This document shows positions 15,526-22,452 of a stretch of DNA of 43,948 bases, piece after piece; the first letter of the stretch is position 1; each line of letters opens with the position of its first letter. The notes beneath the pieces were generated by a model. It saw only the letters and a program-made list of their open reading frames with translations, did not search any database and was not told the DNA's origin. Both the position numbers and the translations under genes were made by a program. This DNA is from Oscillospiraceae bacterium (GTDB lineage: Bacteria > Bacillota > Clostridia > Oscillospirales > Ruminococcaceae): the NCBI GenBank assembly GCA_022508885.1, contig JAFLUG010000009.1, forward strand, positions 1-43,948. Direction: 5' to 3'.

Positions 15526-17783
15526 TATTCTCCCTCCTTTTCGGTGATACTGCGCTCAAATTCAGCCTCCGAAAGCTGAGACTGAGCTATCTGCTTATAT
15601 TCCTCGCACTCTGCCACAAGCTGTTTGTGAGTGCCTTTTCCTATCATCTTTCCGTCCTCTAAAACGATTATCTGGTCGGCGTTAAGAATAGTGCTTACGC
15701 GCTGCGCGACAATTATCACCGCCGCGTCCTTTGTCTTTTCGGAAAGCGCCTTTCTCAGCGCAGTGTCGGTCTTGAAGTCAAGCGCTGAAAAGCTGTCGTC
15801 AAAGATGTACACCTTCGGGTCTCTCGCGATAGCCCTCGCAATTGACAGGCGCTGTTTCTGACCTCCCGAGACGTTGGTGCCTCCCTGAGATATCGCGCTT
15901 TCAAAGCCGTCCTCTTTTTCGTTTATGAATTCGAGAGCCTGCGCGATTTCCGCCGCTTTCTTTATATCGTCTTCCGAGGCGTTCGGCGCGCCGTAGGCAA
16001 TATTGGAATTGATATCGCCCGAAAACAGTATGGCCTTCTGAGGAACATATCCTATCTGCGCTCTGAGCGTATCTATTGACATATCGCGCACGTCATTTCC
16101 GCCGATTGATATTTTTCCTTCGGTAGCGTCAAAGAAGCGCGGTATCAGCTTTACCAGCGTAGACTTACCGCAGCCCGTGCTTCCGATTATCGCCGTGGTT
16201 TTTCCCGGCTCGGCGGTAAAATCAATTTCCGAAAGCACGTTTTCCTCTCCGTCGGGATATCTGAAGCTGACGTGGTCGAACCTTATCGCCGCGTTTTCGG
16301 GAGCCGCGGTTACAGCGTCTTTCTTGTCAACTATCGTCATTTCTGTATCGAGGACCTCTTGAATTCTGTCCGCCGCAACTCCCGCTCTCGGAAGCATAAT
16401 GGAGATCATCGTTATCATAAGGAATGACATTATGATTATCATTGAGTAGTTGATAAACGCGGTCATCGCGCCTACCTCAAGCACACCCTCGTCGATCTTC
16501 TGCGCCGCCGTCCAGATTATAAGCACCGACACGCCGTTCATGATAAGCATAAGCGTCGGCATCATGACAGACATTATGCGGTTGGTAAACAGCATTATTC
16601 TCGTGAGGTCCTTGTTCGCCCCGTCAAAGCGCTGTTCCTCGCGTCTCTCGCGTCCGAACGCGCGTATTACGGGAATACCCGTTAAAATTTCCCTTGCTAC
16701 GAGATTCACTTTGTCAACAAGCGTCTGCATTATCTTGAATTTCGGCATTGCCACAAAAAACAACACCGCAATAAGACACAAAACCAACCCTATTGCCAAA
16801 ACGATTATCCAGCTCATTCCCGATTCATAGCGGCTGATGTTGAGAATTCCGCCTGCCGCTAAGATTGGGGCGTACAATACCATTCTCAGCAGCATAACCG
16901 TAACAAGCTGTATCTGCTGAACGTCGTTGGTGCTTCTTGTGATAAGAGAAGCCGTGGAGAATTTATCGAGCTCAGCGCTCGAAAAGCCCATTACTTTGGT
17001 AAATACCTTGTGTCTGAGATCGCGTCCGACGCCCGCCGCCGTTTTAGAAGCGAGAAAGCCGACAATGATAGCCACCGACGCCATTATCAGCGCCATAATA
17101 AGCATTTTACCGCCCGTGCGCCACAGATAGTCCGTCTGCATTTTCTGTATATCCACTCCGCACAGCTCATATTGCTCGCGCGCGAATTGCTTTGCCATGG
17201 AGGTTATGATAGAGTCGCCAAGCGTGCCGAGCTGTTCTTCAAACACTCCGCGGATATCAAGCAAAAGCGTCGGGCTTTTTATATCAACGCCCATTTCCGA
17301 TAAAATCGTCTGAACTGCTTGGAATTGCGCGAGCTGTTCGGAAGTCATTATACTCGGGTCAAACGTTGACATATCCATATCGACATAAGCGGAAAAATCC
17401 ATTCCCGCTGTCTGGGAGCCTTGCTGAGAGGTCATCATGTAAACTATCGCGATAACCTTGGAAAACTCGCCGTCAAGCGCGCTCCACGTTTCCTCATCGG
17501 AGGATGTGAGCGTGTAATAGCCGTCGCCTTCACTGTATGTAAACGCATTTGCCCAGTCCGATTTTTCCGATTCGTTCAAAAACGCCTCGATGCCTTTAAA
17601 GCCGCCCGCCGTTATTTTTTCCGGTACTGCATGCTCTATTCCCGAATTTGATATCCCCACGTCTATCAGTCCCGAGGTATAATCCGGCAGCGACAGATCG
17701 CAGAATGCCTGAACGATAAGCAGCGCGAATATCAACACCACAAAATACCAATATTTCGTGAGATTGCGAAATATATTCTTCAT
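15525..17783 (-). CDS. ABC exporter half-transporter, degenerate-site subunit with large extracytoplasmic insert
   Basis: A 752-residue fused permease/ATPase. Between the first helix (about 12-30) and the second (about 226-246) lies a roughly 170-residue extracytoplasmic insert (about 45-215), which explains the extra length. The ATPase has Walker A GSTGCGKSTLVKL and a canonical VSGGQ. Its Walker B is IFDDSFSALD, with Asp in place of catalytic Glu, and the switch position is Gln in IIVAQRVSTI. These are the changes that define the degenerate ATP site in heterodimeric exporters. It starts after AAGGAG, 55 bases downstream of the marR gene, and is coupled to the partner subunit. Confidence 0.92.
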   Translation of the reverse strand: MKNIFRNLTKYWYFVVLIFALLIVQAFCDLSLPDYTSGLIDVGISNSGIEHAVPEKITAGGFKGIEAFLNESEKSDWANAFTYSEGDGYYTLTSSDEETWSALDGEFSKVIAIVYMMTSQQGSQTAGMDFSAYVDMDMSTFDPSIMTSEQLAQFQAVQTILSEMGVDIKSPTLLLDIRGVFEEQLGTLGDSIITSMAKQFAREQYELCGVDIQKMQTDYLWRTGGKMLIMALIMASVAIIVGFLASKTAAGVGRDLRHKVFTKVMGFSSAELDKFSTASLITRSTNDVQQIQLVTVMLLRMVLYAPILAAGGILNISRYESGMSWIIVLAIGLVLCLIAVLFFVAMPKFKIMQTLVDKVNLVAREILTGIPVIRAFGRERREEQRFDGANKDLTRIMLFTNRIMSVMMPTLMLIMNGVSVLIIWTAAQKIDEGVLEVGAMTAFINYSMIIIMSFLMITMISIMLPRAGVAADRIQEVLDTEMTIVDKKDAVTAAPENAAIRFDHVSFRYPDGEENVLSEIDFTAEPGKTTAIIGSTGCGKSTLVKLIPRFFDATEGKISIGGNDVRDMSIDTLRAQIGYVPQKAILFSGDINSNIAYGAPNASEDDIKKAAEIAQALEFINEKEDGFESAISQGGTNVSGGQKQRLSIARAIARDPKVYIFDDSFSALDFKTDTALRKALSEKTKDAAVIIVAQRVSTILNADQIIVLEDGKMIGKGTHKQLVAECEEYKQIAQSQLSEAEFERSITEKEGE

Positions 17784-17838
17784 TCGGTTTTATTCTCCTT
17801 TCCGCAATACAATAAATGCTTTTTCAAAATCATACCGA

Positions 17839-18258
17839 TCATTCTTCAAGGGCTTTTCTTATTTTCTGTGAAATACGAATAAATTCCTCCAGCTCCTCTT
17901 TGCCTACTTTTTCAACCAGAAATTCCATTTCCGAGAGGATCTGTTCTTTCAGCTTCTCAACATAGTCGATTCCTGCCTGAGTAATTTTAACTACGGTATG
18001 TCTCGCGTCCGACACAGAGCGTTCGCGCAGGATAAGCCCGTTTTTTTCCATGCTTTTCAAAAGAGCGGCAATGCGGGCAGTGCTGACATTAAGTTCCCGC
18101 GAAAGCTCGCCCGCTATGACCTCGTGGTCGGATTCCTCGAGATATACAAGCACAAATCCTATCCCGCGGCGGCTCTCGTCAATTTTTCCCAAAAAACCGT
18201 GAGGGCGGCAGGAACATATTTTGGATATCAACTCCTGCGCGTCGTCTCTCGCGCTCAT
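17839..18258 (-). CDS. MarR-family transcriptional repressor of the ABC exporter
   Basis: A 139-residue winged-helix protein. The HTH is at SDHEVIAGELSRELNVSTARIAALLKSMEKNGLI, followed by the wing RERSVSDARHTVVKIT and a C-terminal dimerisation helix. I place the start at 18258, where AGGAGAGGCGGTGA precedes ATG; a longer in-frame form (from 18327) would begin inside the promoter. The leader carries a perfect palindrome over the transcription start, so the gene is probably autoregulated along with the exporter genes downstream. MarR proteins usually release DNA on binding phenolic or drug-like ligands; the ligand here is unknown. A CSCR segment near residue 20 might allow thiol sensing (speculative). 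Confidence 0.88.
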   Translation of the reverse strand: MSARDDAQELISKICSCRPHGFLGKIDESRRGIGFVLVYLEESDHEVIAGELSRELNVSTARIAALLKSMEKNGLILRERSVSDARHTVVKITQAGIDYVEKLKEQILSEMEFLVEKVGKEELEEFIRISQKIRKALEE

Positions 18259-18280
18259 AATTTCACCGCCTCTCCTGATT

Positions 18281-18299
18281 TGCCTAACACTATTAGGCA
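18281..18299. promoter_or_regulatory. MarR operator palindrome
   Basis: TGCCTAACACTATTAGGCA: a perfect 7-bp inverted repeat with a 5-base centre. It touches the -10 element (18299-18304) and covers the predicted start of transcription, the right place for a repressor. Confidence 0.8.
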
Positions 18300-18327
18300 T
18301 TATATCATTATGAACTGAAGGTGTCAA
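18299..18327 (-). promoter_or_regulatory. Promoter of marR-ABC-ABC
   Basis: On the minus strand, TTGACA (18322-18327), 17-base spacer, TATAAT (18299-18304): a full consensus promoter, consistent with an operon that must be held off by a repressor. Confidence 0.88.
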
Positions 18328-18403
18328 TATAAATACCGAAAATTTATTGATGTTTTACAGAATTATCCGATCCTGTGGATAAAAACAAAGCATAATAAAC
18401 GAA

Positions 18404-18431
18404 AAACGGACACTGCTTTGTGTGTCCGTTT
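18404..18431. terminator. Terminator after the CYTH gene
   Basis: AAACGGACAC (18404-18413), an 8-nt loop, GTGTCCGTTT (18422-18431). On the minus strand it continues TTTTTCG, giving a good U-tract after the birA-CYTH genes. Confidence 0.82.
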
Positions 18432-18445
18432 GTTATTATTTGTTA

Positions 18446-19000
18446 TTATTTGTTGTTATTCCTAAACTCGTCCAGAAACCTATGTATCTTGCCCCTGCAT
18501 ACTTCATTCGTGCTGCTTTCGCCGATCAAGCCGCGTATTTTTCCAAGAAGCTCCCTCGCTTTGCTTTCGTCGGTGAATTCGATCTCCGCCTCATAGTCGC
18601 GCTTTGTGAAATACTCGCTCATGTCGAGGTCAAGCTCCGCGCCGTCAAAGCGTTTTACAAGGCGCTTTGTAAACAGCTTACCTATGCGCTTTACACTTGG
18701 CAGCCCGTCTACCCCCGAAAACGCAGACAGCGCCGGTCCCCAGATATTTTCGAACAGCCCGTCAACCTTTTGTTCTATCTCAATGCGCGAAAATTCCTTA
18801 TCGGTCGGAAGCTTCATCTGTAAGTAAAATTCCCCGTCTATTTCCCTCACGCGCACCGTTATTCTCTGTGCGGAAAGCGACAAGTCGTCCGTATCAAAAT
18901 AGTGATTTGTCTGTAAAATAGTTTCGTCCCATGAAAACTCATTAAAGAGCCGCTCATACTGCTCTTTTGTCAGCATTATCTTAAATTCGTTCTCTATCAT
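18446..19000 (-). CDS. CYTH-domain phosphohydrolase (YjbK-like)
   Basis: A 184-residue CYTH (CyaB/thiamine-triphosphatase) fold protein. The signature ExExK is present at the extreme N-terminus as ENEFKI (E3, E5, K7). The family's alternating charged strands follow: YFDTDDLSL, TVRVREIDGEFYLQMKLP, RIEIEQKV, LDLDMSEYF and YEAEIEF. Members hydrolyse inorganic tripolyphosphate or thiamine triphosphate, metal-dependently, in a beta-barrel tunnel. The actual substrate cannot be told from sequence. Its start overlaps the end of the biotin ligase gene by four bases, so the two are co-translated. Confidence 0.87.
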   Translation of the reverse strand: MIENEFKIMLTKEQYERLFNEFSWDETILQTNHYFDTDDLSLSAQRITVRVREIDGEFYLQMKLPTDKEFSRIEIEQKVDGLFENIWGPALSAFSGVDGLPSVKRIGKLFTKRLVKRFDGAELDLDMSEYFTKRDYEAEIEFTDESKARELLGKIRGLIGESSTNEVCRGKIHRFLDEFRNNNK

Positions 19001-19725
19001 AAATAACCCTCTATCCCTCTTATTGAAACCTCTCCCGAGCTTACCTCAAACCGCCCGCTTTCGTCCTCGCAGATAAGACAGCCGTTTTGCGCGATATCGA
19101 CCGCCGTTGCCCGACGCTCGTTGTCTCCGCGTAAGATCCTGACTTCTCGGCCGATGTTTATAACTCGATCTTTGTATTCCTCGTAACACGCGCAAAACAT
19201 TTCTTTTGCCCGAATACTTGTCTTTTCAAAAATTTTTTCACACAGCTTTTTTTTCGACAGTTCAATTCCGGAAAGCATTTTAAGCGAGGCCGCATTCGCA
19301 AGCCCGACAGAATTGAAATATTCCTCGCTTTGAGAAACATTTACACCTATTCCGCAGATCACATTTACACAGTCACCGATTTTAACGCTCTCGCATAAAA
19401 TACCACAGACCTTGTGATTTTCAATGATAATATCATTCGGCCACTTTATCCCCGCCTTTTCCGAAAGCATGGAATAAAGCTCGGATATAGCATCGCAGAC
19501 TGCTAAGCCAACGCGCGCGGTAAGTGTGGAAACATCGGGCGGATCTTTCAAAAGCACAGACATCGCCAGCATTCCGTCCGAGGTTTCCCAACTGTGCCCG
19601 CGTCTGCCTCTGCCGGCGGTCTGCCTTTCAGCCGTAACGCAAGTCATATCCGAAAGGGTTCCACAGCGCGCTCTGAGCCAGTCGTTTGTTGAGCTTGTTT
19701 CTTTCAAAAAAATAATCTCGCTCAT
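18997..19725 (-). CDS. birA: Biotin-[acetyl-CoA carboxylase] ligase, no DNA-binding domain
   Basis: The 242-residue enzyme attaches biotin to the carrier protein of acetyl-CoA carboxylase and similar enzymes. It begins directly with the catalytic domain: ETSSTNDWLR, the biotinyl-AMP loop GRGRRGHSWE (about residues 39-48), KWPNDIIIENHKVCGILCE, and a C-terminal SH3-like part. It lacks the N-terminal HTH of E. coli BirA, so it is a class I, non-regulatory ligase. It sits between the phosphoesterase and CYTH genes, overlapping the latter by four bases. Confidence 0.93.
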   Translation of the reverse strand: MSEIIFLKETSSTNDWLRARCGTLSDMTCVTAERQTAGRGRRGHSWETSDGMLAMSVLLKDPPDVSTLTARVGLAVCDAISELYSMLSEKAGIKWPNDIIIENHKVCGILCESVKIGDCVNVICGIGVNVSQSEEYFNSVGLANAASLKMLSGIELSKKKLCEKIFEKTSIRAKEMFCACYEEYKDRVINIGREVRILRGDNERRATAVDIAQNGCLICEDESGRFEVSSGEVSIRGIEGYL

Positions 19726-19737
19726 CTGTCATTAACC

Positions 19738-20220
19738 TCAAAGCTCGTGAATATTCATAGATATGGCGCGGTTTTTGTCGTTTATCTCAATTATCCCGCA
19801 GGACGCTTTGGAGCCTCCTCTCGGACGCGCGGCGCTTCCCGGGTTCATGATGTAAACGCCGTTTACCGTTTCACAGAACGGAACGTGTGTATGACCGTAA
19901 AGAGCGATCTCACATTTTGCGTCAATTGCCTCAGCCGCAAGCAAGTTAAGCGTCATATTGACTAAAAATGTATGCCCGTGGCAGCAGAACAGCTTTACTT
20001 TGCTTTTTGTTGTAACAACATGAGTTGTATCATGAAATCCATAGTCGCAGTTTCCGCCGACATAAACCGCCGGCATTACCGGATAGAGTGCTGAAAAATC
20101 CTCGAAATCGCGTTCTCCGTCGCCGAGATGGATAAGCAGATCCGCGTCGGAGTGATGCTCATAAGCCAGCTTTAACGCTCCGAAGTCGCCGTGAGTATCG
20201 GAAACAACAAGAATTTTCAT
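19738..20220 (-). CDS. YfcE/MJ0936-type metallophosphoesterase
   Basis: A 160-residue calcineurin-like phosphodiesterase. The metal-binding motifs are complete and in order: VSDTHGD (about 5-11), LIHLGDGERDF (about 30-40), GGNCDY (about 55-60), CHGH (about 80-83) and YGHTH (about 108-112). Homologues hydrolyse phosphodiesters with Mn or Ni in vitro; the natural substrate is unsettled. The ATG at 20220 is preferred because GGAGGTG lies just ahead of it. It is first in an apparent operon with birA and the CYTH gene. Confidence 0.9.
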   Translation of the reverse strand: MKILVVSDTHGDFGALKLAYEHHSDADLLIHLGDGERDFEDFSALYPVMPAVYVGGNCDYGFHDTTHVVTTKSKVKLFCCHGHTFLVNMTLNLLAAEAIDAKCEIALYGHTHVPFCETVNGVYIMNPGSAARPRGGSKASCGIIEINDKNRAISMNIHEL

Positions 20221-20237
20221 AAACACCTCCATGATAC

Positions 20238-20256
20238 TTTTAAGTTTAACTTAAAA
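20238..20256. promoter_or_regulatory. Perfect AT-rich palindrome in the divergent region
   Basis: TTTTAAGTTTAACTTAAAA has 9-bp arms around a single T. It lies between the minus-strand phosphoesterase start and its likely -10 element, over the expected transcription start, so it may be an operator. The regulator is unknown. Confidence 0.5.
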
Positions 20257-20285
20257 ATTATAACATAATTAAGGAGTTATTTAAA
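20257..20285 (-). promoter_or_regulatory. Probable promoter of the phosphoesterase-birA-CYTH operon
   Basis: On the minus strand, TTTAAA (20280-20285), 17-base spacer, TATAAT (20257-20262). The -35 is a weak match, so the call is moderate. Confidence 0.5.
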
Positions 20286-20342
20286 GTATTTTCGGAGATT
20301 TTTGTTAATAATGCACAATATTAATCAAAGGAGGAATTCGTC

Positions 20343-20573
20343 ATGAACGGTATGAATTATGATAAACTTATCGAGGCCGCGAGCAAAAAGCTCGGAACAT
20401 CTCCGGAGCAGCTTCGCAAAACACTCGAGAACGGAGATATGAAGGCGCTTTCACAGGGGCTCTCTCAATCCGATAAGGAAAAGCTCCGTGCGATATTGGC
20501 AAATAAAGAGCTTATGCAAAAGCTAAAGAGCGCGTCTTCGCCCGAGGACGTTATGAAAATAATCGGGAAATAA
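20343..20573 (+). CDS. Small helical protein, unrecognised (76 aa)
   Basis: I do not recognise this family. The 76-residue product is polar and predicted all-helical, with no cysteine, signal peptide or membrane segment: a helix YDKLIEAASKKL, a middle segment SPEQLRKTLENGDMKAL, and LSQSDKEKLRAILANKELMQKL, ending SPEDVMKIIGK. An AAAGGAGG site precedes the ATG, so it is surely translated. It is followed after 39 bases by another small gene on the same strand and then a third. No clear sigma-A promoter is seen upstream, which leaves room for an alternative sigma factor. Confidence 0.75.
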   Translation: MNGMNYDKLIEAASKKLGTSPEQLRKTLENGDMKALSQGLSQSDKEKLRAILANKELMQKLKSASSPEDVMKIIGK

Positions 20574-20612
20574 CGGCTTGATTAAAAAAGCTCGGCTGAA
20601 CGGAGGGCGCGT

Positions 20613-20939
20613 GTGGACAATATTGAAGAAATGCTGCGGGCGCTTGTCGGCGATGAAAGCGAAGAGCAAAACCGCTGTGACTGTAACGAATGCCGCGAAG
20701 ACGACAAAGAACAGTCAGAGGGCTTGTTGTCTGGTCTTGACCCCGAAATGCTGATAAAGCTTATGGGGCTTTTGGAAACTCTGAATCAGCCGGATGACAG
20801 CGAACGTTTTCTGCTCGCGTTAAAGCCGCTTTTGCGCACAGAAAACAGAGCGAAAATAGACTCGGCGTTAAGGCTGATAAAGCTGTTTACGCTGCTTCCG
20901 ATAATTAAAGAAGCGGGAATTTTTGACAATTTGATTTAA
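20613..20939 (+). CDS. Small protein with acidic Cys segment and helical tail, unrecognised (108 aa)
   Basis: I do not recognise a named family. It starts with GTG preceded by GGAGGG. Residues about 1-40 are very acidic and hold three cysteines in CDCNEC, a possible metal or disulfide site. The rest is amphipathic helix: DPEMLIKLMGLLETL, FLLALKPLLRTENRAKIDSALRLIKLFTLLPIIKE. There is no obvious transmembrane helix. It lies in the same run as the 76-residue gene, 39 bases downstream, and probably shares its transcript. Confidence 0.7.
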   Translation: MDNIEEMLRALVGDESEEQNRCDCNECREDDKEQSEGLLSGLDPEMLIKLMGLLETLNQPDDSERFLLALKPLLRTENRAKIDSALRLIKLFTLLPIIKEAGIFDNLI

Positions 20940-21055
20940 AGATGTTTTTATCGTATTTTTTTATAATATTTTTACGGAATTTTTTCGGTAATTTTTATTA
21001 CTTTTTTACAGGAGTTTTTTGCTGAATTTTTCGGGATTTAAAGAGGTGATTTTTT
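20940..21055 (+). other. T-rich spacer between small genes
   Basis: Nearly every interval here is a run of four to seven T separated by short mixed bases on the plus strand. No good hairpin precedes the runs. It could hold a promoter for the next gene, but I cannot pick one with confidence. Confidence 0.4.
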
Positions 21056-21421
21056 ATGGTTTGCAATACCACGCAATCAGCGTTTTACAGAGTTATAACA
21101 GAGTATAATAACAGCTGTTCCGAAAAGGGAAAAAATTGCTCTGAATTTTGTGAAGAAATACATGAAAAAAACTGTGGAAAAAATTGTGAAAATTCACCTG
21201 ATAAATTTAAGAAAAAACATACTGAAAAACCTTATGAAAATAATTGTGGAAATTATAGCAAAAATTATAATAATATACCCGGAAAAAATTCAAACAGATC
21301 TCCGTCGGATATTTTTTCCGACAGCGATTTTCTGCTTATCTGCGCGCTCATTTATATTTTGTACAAAAACGGAGCGGATCAGAAAATAATTTTAGCTCTG
21401 ATCTTTGTGCTTATTAGCTGA
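21056..21421 (+). CDS. Asn/Lys/Cys-rich small protein with hydrophobic C-terminus, unrecognised (121 aa)
   Basis: I do not recognise this protein. Residues about 1-80 are low-complexity and rich in Asn, Lys, Glu and Cys, with several NC pairs (SEKGKNCSEFC, HEKNCGKNCEN, YENNCGN). Residues about 88-121 are two hydrophobic stretches, DFLLICALIYILYKNG and IILALIFVLIS, probably membrane-associated. It starts with ATG after AAAGAGGTG. Its DNA is much richer in A/T than the neighbours, especially in AAA, AAT and GAA codons. Cysteine richness and a hydrophobic tail would fit a spore or envelope protein, but that is only a guess. Confidence 0.65.
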   Translation: MVCNTTQSAFYRVITEYNNSCSEKGKNCSEFCEEIHEKNCGKNCENSPDKFKKKHTEKPYENNCGNYSKNYNNIPGKNSNRSPSDIFSDSDFLLICALIYILYKNGADQKIILALIFVLIS

Positions 21422-21470
21422 ACTGCACAAAAATTTGTAAAAAAAATATTGAAATTCTCTGCGAAAGTGC

Positions 21471-21499
21471 TTGAAAATAATTTCGAAATGTTGTATAAT
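21471..21499 (+). promoter_or_regulatory. Promoter of cysE-cysS
   Basis: TTGAAA (21471-21476), 17-base spacer, TATAAT (21494-21499), directly ahead of the T-box leader. Confidence 0.85.
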
Positions 21500-21505
21500 A
21501 CCATC

Positions 21506-21750
21506 AGGATATTGTTTCTAAAGGCGTTTTATGCAGTAAGAGTATCCGGTATTTGTCCGTTTTGAACAGAGAGCCGCTGGCGGTGAGAAGCGGTGCGGAC
21601 TTCCGGAGAAGTGCGGCTGCAGAGCCGGTCGGAGGAAATGCCGATCCGTTTTCCGCGTTAAGGACAACAAGGGGCAGACTTTGCCCGAAGCGAAGTGGAA
21701 CAGCGTATAACAACGCCTTCGCGCCTGTTCAGGCGCGGATTTTTTGTTTT
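21506..21750 (+). promoter_or_regulatory. T-box riboswitch, cysteine-specific
   Basis: The leader upstream of cysE has T-box hallmarks: GGTGAGAAG in stem I, a specifier region with TGC (Cys codon, 21618-21620) in GGCTGCAGAG, and the T-box sequence GAAGTGGAACAGCG (21692-21705). The terminator CGCGCCT-GTTC-AGGCGCG (21720-21737) is followed by a T run (21740-21745). The bulge bases TGGA (21696-21699) would pair with a UCCA tRNA end, matching the U73 discriminator of tRNA-Cys, so two independent readouts agree on cysteine. Uncharged tRNA-Cys should allow read-through into cysE and cysS. Confidence 0.93.
21720..21745 (+). terminator. T-box attenuator terminator
   Basis: A 7-bp GC-rich stem with a GTTC loop, followed by GA and a T-tract. 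It is the conditional terminator of the T-box, 33 bases before cysE. Confidence 0.9.
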
Positions 21751-21778
21751 AGAGGATATTTTGTGATTTGGAGATATT

Positions 21779-22441
21779 ATGTTTGACAGGCTTAAAGAGG
21801 AAATTGCGTCGATAAAAGCGCGCGATCCCGCGGTAAAATCCGATCTCGAAGTACTTTTTCTTTACCCGTCTTTTCGGGCGGTGAGGGATTACCGTATGGC
21901 GCACTGGTTTTATGTGCGCGGACACTACTTCATGGCGCGCTGGATCTCACAGCGCTCGCGCCATGCTACGGGCATTGAGATACACCCCGGCGCTAAAATA
22001 GGCAAGGGACTGTTTATAGACCACGGCGCGGGTGTTGTTATCGGTGAGACGACCGAGATAGGCGACAACTGCACGCTGTATCAGAACGTAACGCTCGGAG
22101 GCACGGGCAAGGACGTCGGAAAACGCCACCCTACGCTTGGGAACAATGTTATGGTAGGCGCGGGAGCAAGAGTTCTGGGACCTTTTAAAATAGGCGACAA
22201 TTCCAAGATCGCCGCGAATGCCGTGGTGCTTGAAGAGGTCCCGCCCGACTGCACGGCGGTCGGCGTTCCCGCGAGGGTAGTAAAAAGAAACGGCGTTCGG
22301 GTCTCAAACAGCGACCTCGATCAGGTACATATTCCCGACCCCGTTTCGGAGATCATGTGCAGACAGCGTATCCTCATAGAAAATCTGCAAAAGCAGGTCG
22401 ACGGTCTGCAAAAGCAATTAGATGAGCTTAAGAAAGGATAA
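21779..22441 (+). CDS. cysE: Serine O-acetyltransferase
   Basis: CysE acetylates serine with acetyl-CoA, the first committed step of cysteine synthesis. The 220-residue protein has an N-terminal helical domain (VRDYRMAHWFYVRGHYFMARW) and a left-handed beta-helix of hexapeptide repeats. The repeats include EIHPGAKIGKGLFIDHGAGVVIGETTEIGDN (in pieces) and LGGTGKDVGKRHPTLGNNVMVGAGARV. It carries the catalytic His of DHG and a C-terminal coiled coil. The site ahead of the ATG (TTGGAG) is modest. It is first in the T-box operon, 11 bases before cysS. Feedback inhibition by cysteine is common in the family. Confidence 0.95.
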   Translation: MFDRLKEEIASIKARDPAVKSDLEVLFLYPSFRAVRDYRMAHWFYVRGHYFMARWISQRSRHATGIEIHPGAKIGKGLFIDHGAGVVIGETTEIGDNCTLYQNVTLGGTGKDVGKRHPTLGNNVMVGAGARVLGPFKIGDNSKIAANAVVLEEVPPDCTAVGVPARVVKRNGVRVSNSDLDQVHIPDPVSEIMCRQRILIENLQKQVDGLQKQLDELKKG

Positions 22442-22452
22442 GTGGGCAAAAG

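Noticed and set aside
17655-18258. Restriction, CRISPR or other defence genes near the exporter
   Set aside because: I looked for repeat-spacer patterns and nuclease motifs across the window and saw none; MarR plus exporter is an ordinary resistance-type operon.
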